Shown piece by piece: positions 63,610 to 64,000 of a stretch of 64,000 bases of DNA (positions within the stretch are counted from its first letter, which is position 1; each line of letters starts with the position of its first letter). The DNA comes from Apostichopus japonicus (lineage: Eukaryota; Echinodermata; Holothuroidea; Aspidochirotida; Stichopodidae), in the NCBI RefSeq assembly GCF_037975245.1, contig NC_092565.1:21969499-22033498 (forward strand), written 5' to 3'. The position numbers were made by a program, and so were the translations under genes. The notes below the pieces were generated by a model. That model was not told the DNA's origin. It searched no databases and worked only from the letters and a program-made list of their open reading frames with translations.

Positions 63610-63728
63610 CATAATGAGTTGGAAAATCCAAAACAGTGATAAAACTTCCAGCCTCCACCGGGATTCGAACCCTAATCACTACAGGCTATGGACGCTGATT
63701 GTATGTCCAGAGGTTTAAAACCGGTATA
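63604..63728 (-). mobile_element. tRNA-derived SINE-like element with perfect box B, minus strand
   Basis: The minus strand reads GCGTCCATAGCCTGTAGTGA then TTAGGGTTCGAATCCCGG. GGTTCGAATCC is an exact Pol III box B, and the preceding segment looks like the anticodon arm and variable loop of a tRNA. It continues GGAGGCTGGAAGTTTTATCA and CCAACTCATTATGATTTCAT and ends directly in a long AT microsatellite. Box A is not obvious. It is not a functional tRNA, because there is no matching acceptor stem. Confidence 0.65.
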
Positions 63729-64000
63729 AGGAAGGTCGTAATTCCACTGTAGGCGTTTGTCACCTGTATCGAACAATACTAGTTCTTTTTTGGTGACATA
63801 TTTGCCTTATTACGGTGCTTGCGAGTTAAACACGTCCACGTGGACAGGGCCGGGGTTAGGTATAGGTTAGAAGGGTATACCCCAGGGGAGGGCGGTGTCA
63901 GGTCTCGGCTCAAGTCGAACTGTAATTCTACTATGTCGCCTGATTACGTTTTGGCCATTCTATCTGTATAAGCTGCTGTCTACTTTGCCTATAGTATACT

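Larger units (their letters stand above)
55317..64000. other. Region upstream of the PDE start codon; no recognisable gene
   Basis: This must contain the 5' UTR and perhaps the promoter of the PDE gene, or a 5' UTR intron: rc CCTACATAG|GAAAGG at 55331 is a weak possible acceptor with a poor pyrimidine tract. I cannot place a transcription start. Open frames such as 56035-56433 (+), 58654-58938 (-) and 62159-62395 (+) have no recognisable domains and I do not call them genes. Poly-C/G runs occur at about 57582, 57820, 59432 and 62401. The stretch 56430-56860 is somewhat richer in CG dinucleotides (for example GAGCGCGCGCGTG near 56810) and is the best place to look for a promoter. A SINE-like element and a long AT microsatellite lie at 63.5-63.7 kb. 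Confidence 0.5.

Noticed and set aside
63645-63725. Possible genuine tRNA gene with perfect box B
   Set aside because: No paired acceptor or D stems and no clear box A; the 3' part runs into a SINE-like body.

Overview
The window is AT-rich, intron-dominated DNA from an animal. Exons are short and about 25 kb apart with GT-AG junctions. The rest is full of micro- and minisatellites, a LINE, tRNA-derived SINE-like sequences and small DNA-transposon remnants. The LINE 3' tail type and the SINE style fit a marine invertebrate deuterostome (an echinoderm such as a sea cucumber would fit), but the sequence alone does not prove this.

I can support only one host gene. It lies on the minus strand and encodes a GAF-domain cyclic-nucleotide phosphodiesterase of the PDE5/6/11 clade, most like PDE11A. 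Three coding exons join in frame: exon 1 (54853-55316; start codon, N-terminal region, first part of the GAF-A region), exon 2 (28603-28792; GAF-A) and exon 3 (5163-5321; end of GAF-A with the NKFDE motif). Together they encode 271 residues. The rest of GAF-A, GAF-B and the catalytic domain must lie beyond position 1. Intron 1 is 26.1 kb, intron 2 is 23.3 kb, and at least 5.2 kb of intron 3 is present. Positions 55317-64000 lie upstream of the start codon and hold no coding sequence I recognise.

Intron layout. Intron 3 part (1-5162): little apart from a degenerate duplication near 2.35-2.66 kb. Intron 2 (5322-28602): a duplicated 116-bp block, a LINE tail and a GC-rich minisatellite at 11.3-11.7 kb; a hAT-like MITE directly abutting a 5'-truncated LINE with an intact reverse-transcriptase frame at 13.2-14.8 kb; a G-rich tract at 22.3 kb; and a 17-unit, 73-bp satellite with two alternating monomer types at 27.0-28.2 kb, about 380 bp from exon 2. 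Intron 1 (28793-54852): hairpins, polypurine tracts, tRNA-like SINE remnants and microsatellites.

The most interesting signal is a family of short dispersed elements (about 150 bp core, a dozen loci). They share a box GGTAGAATGAG (often twice), a hairpin whose sequence differs between copies while its arms stay complementary, a GCACAGTGC/GGTTACCAG core, a U1-like CAGGTAAG and the end GAAGTAA. Two copies are flanked by long direct repeats of host sequence (20 bp perfect at 43.2/43.6 kb; 48-60 bp at 31.6/31.8 kb), both beginning ATAC right after GAAGTAA. This looks like a non-autonomous mobile family that I cannot assign to a known class.
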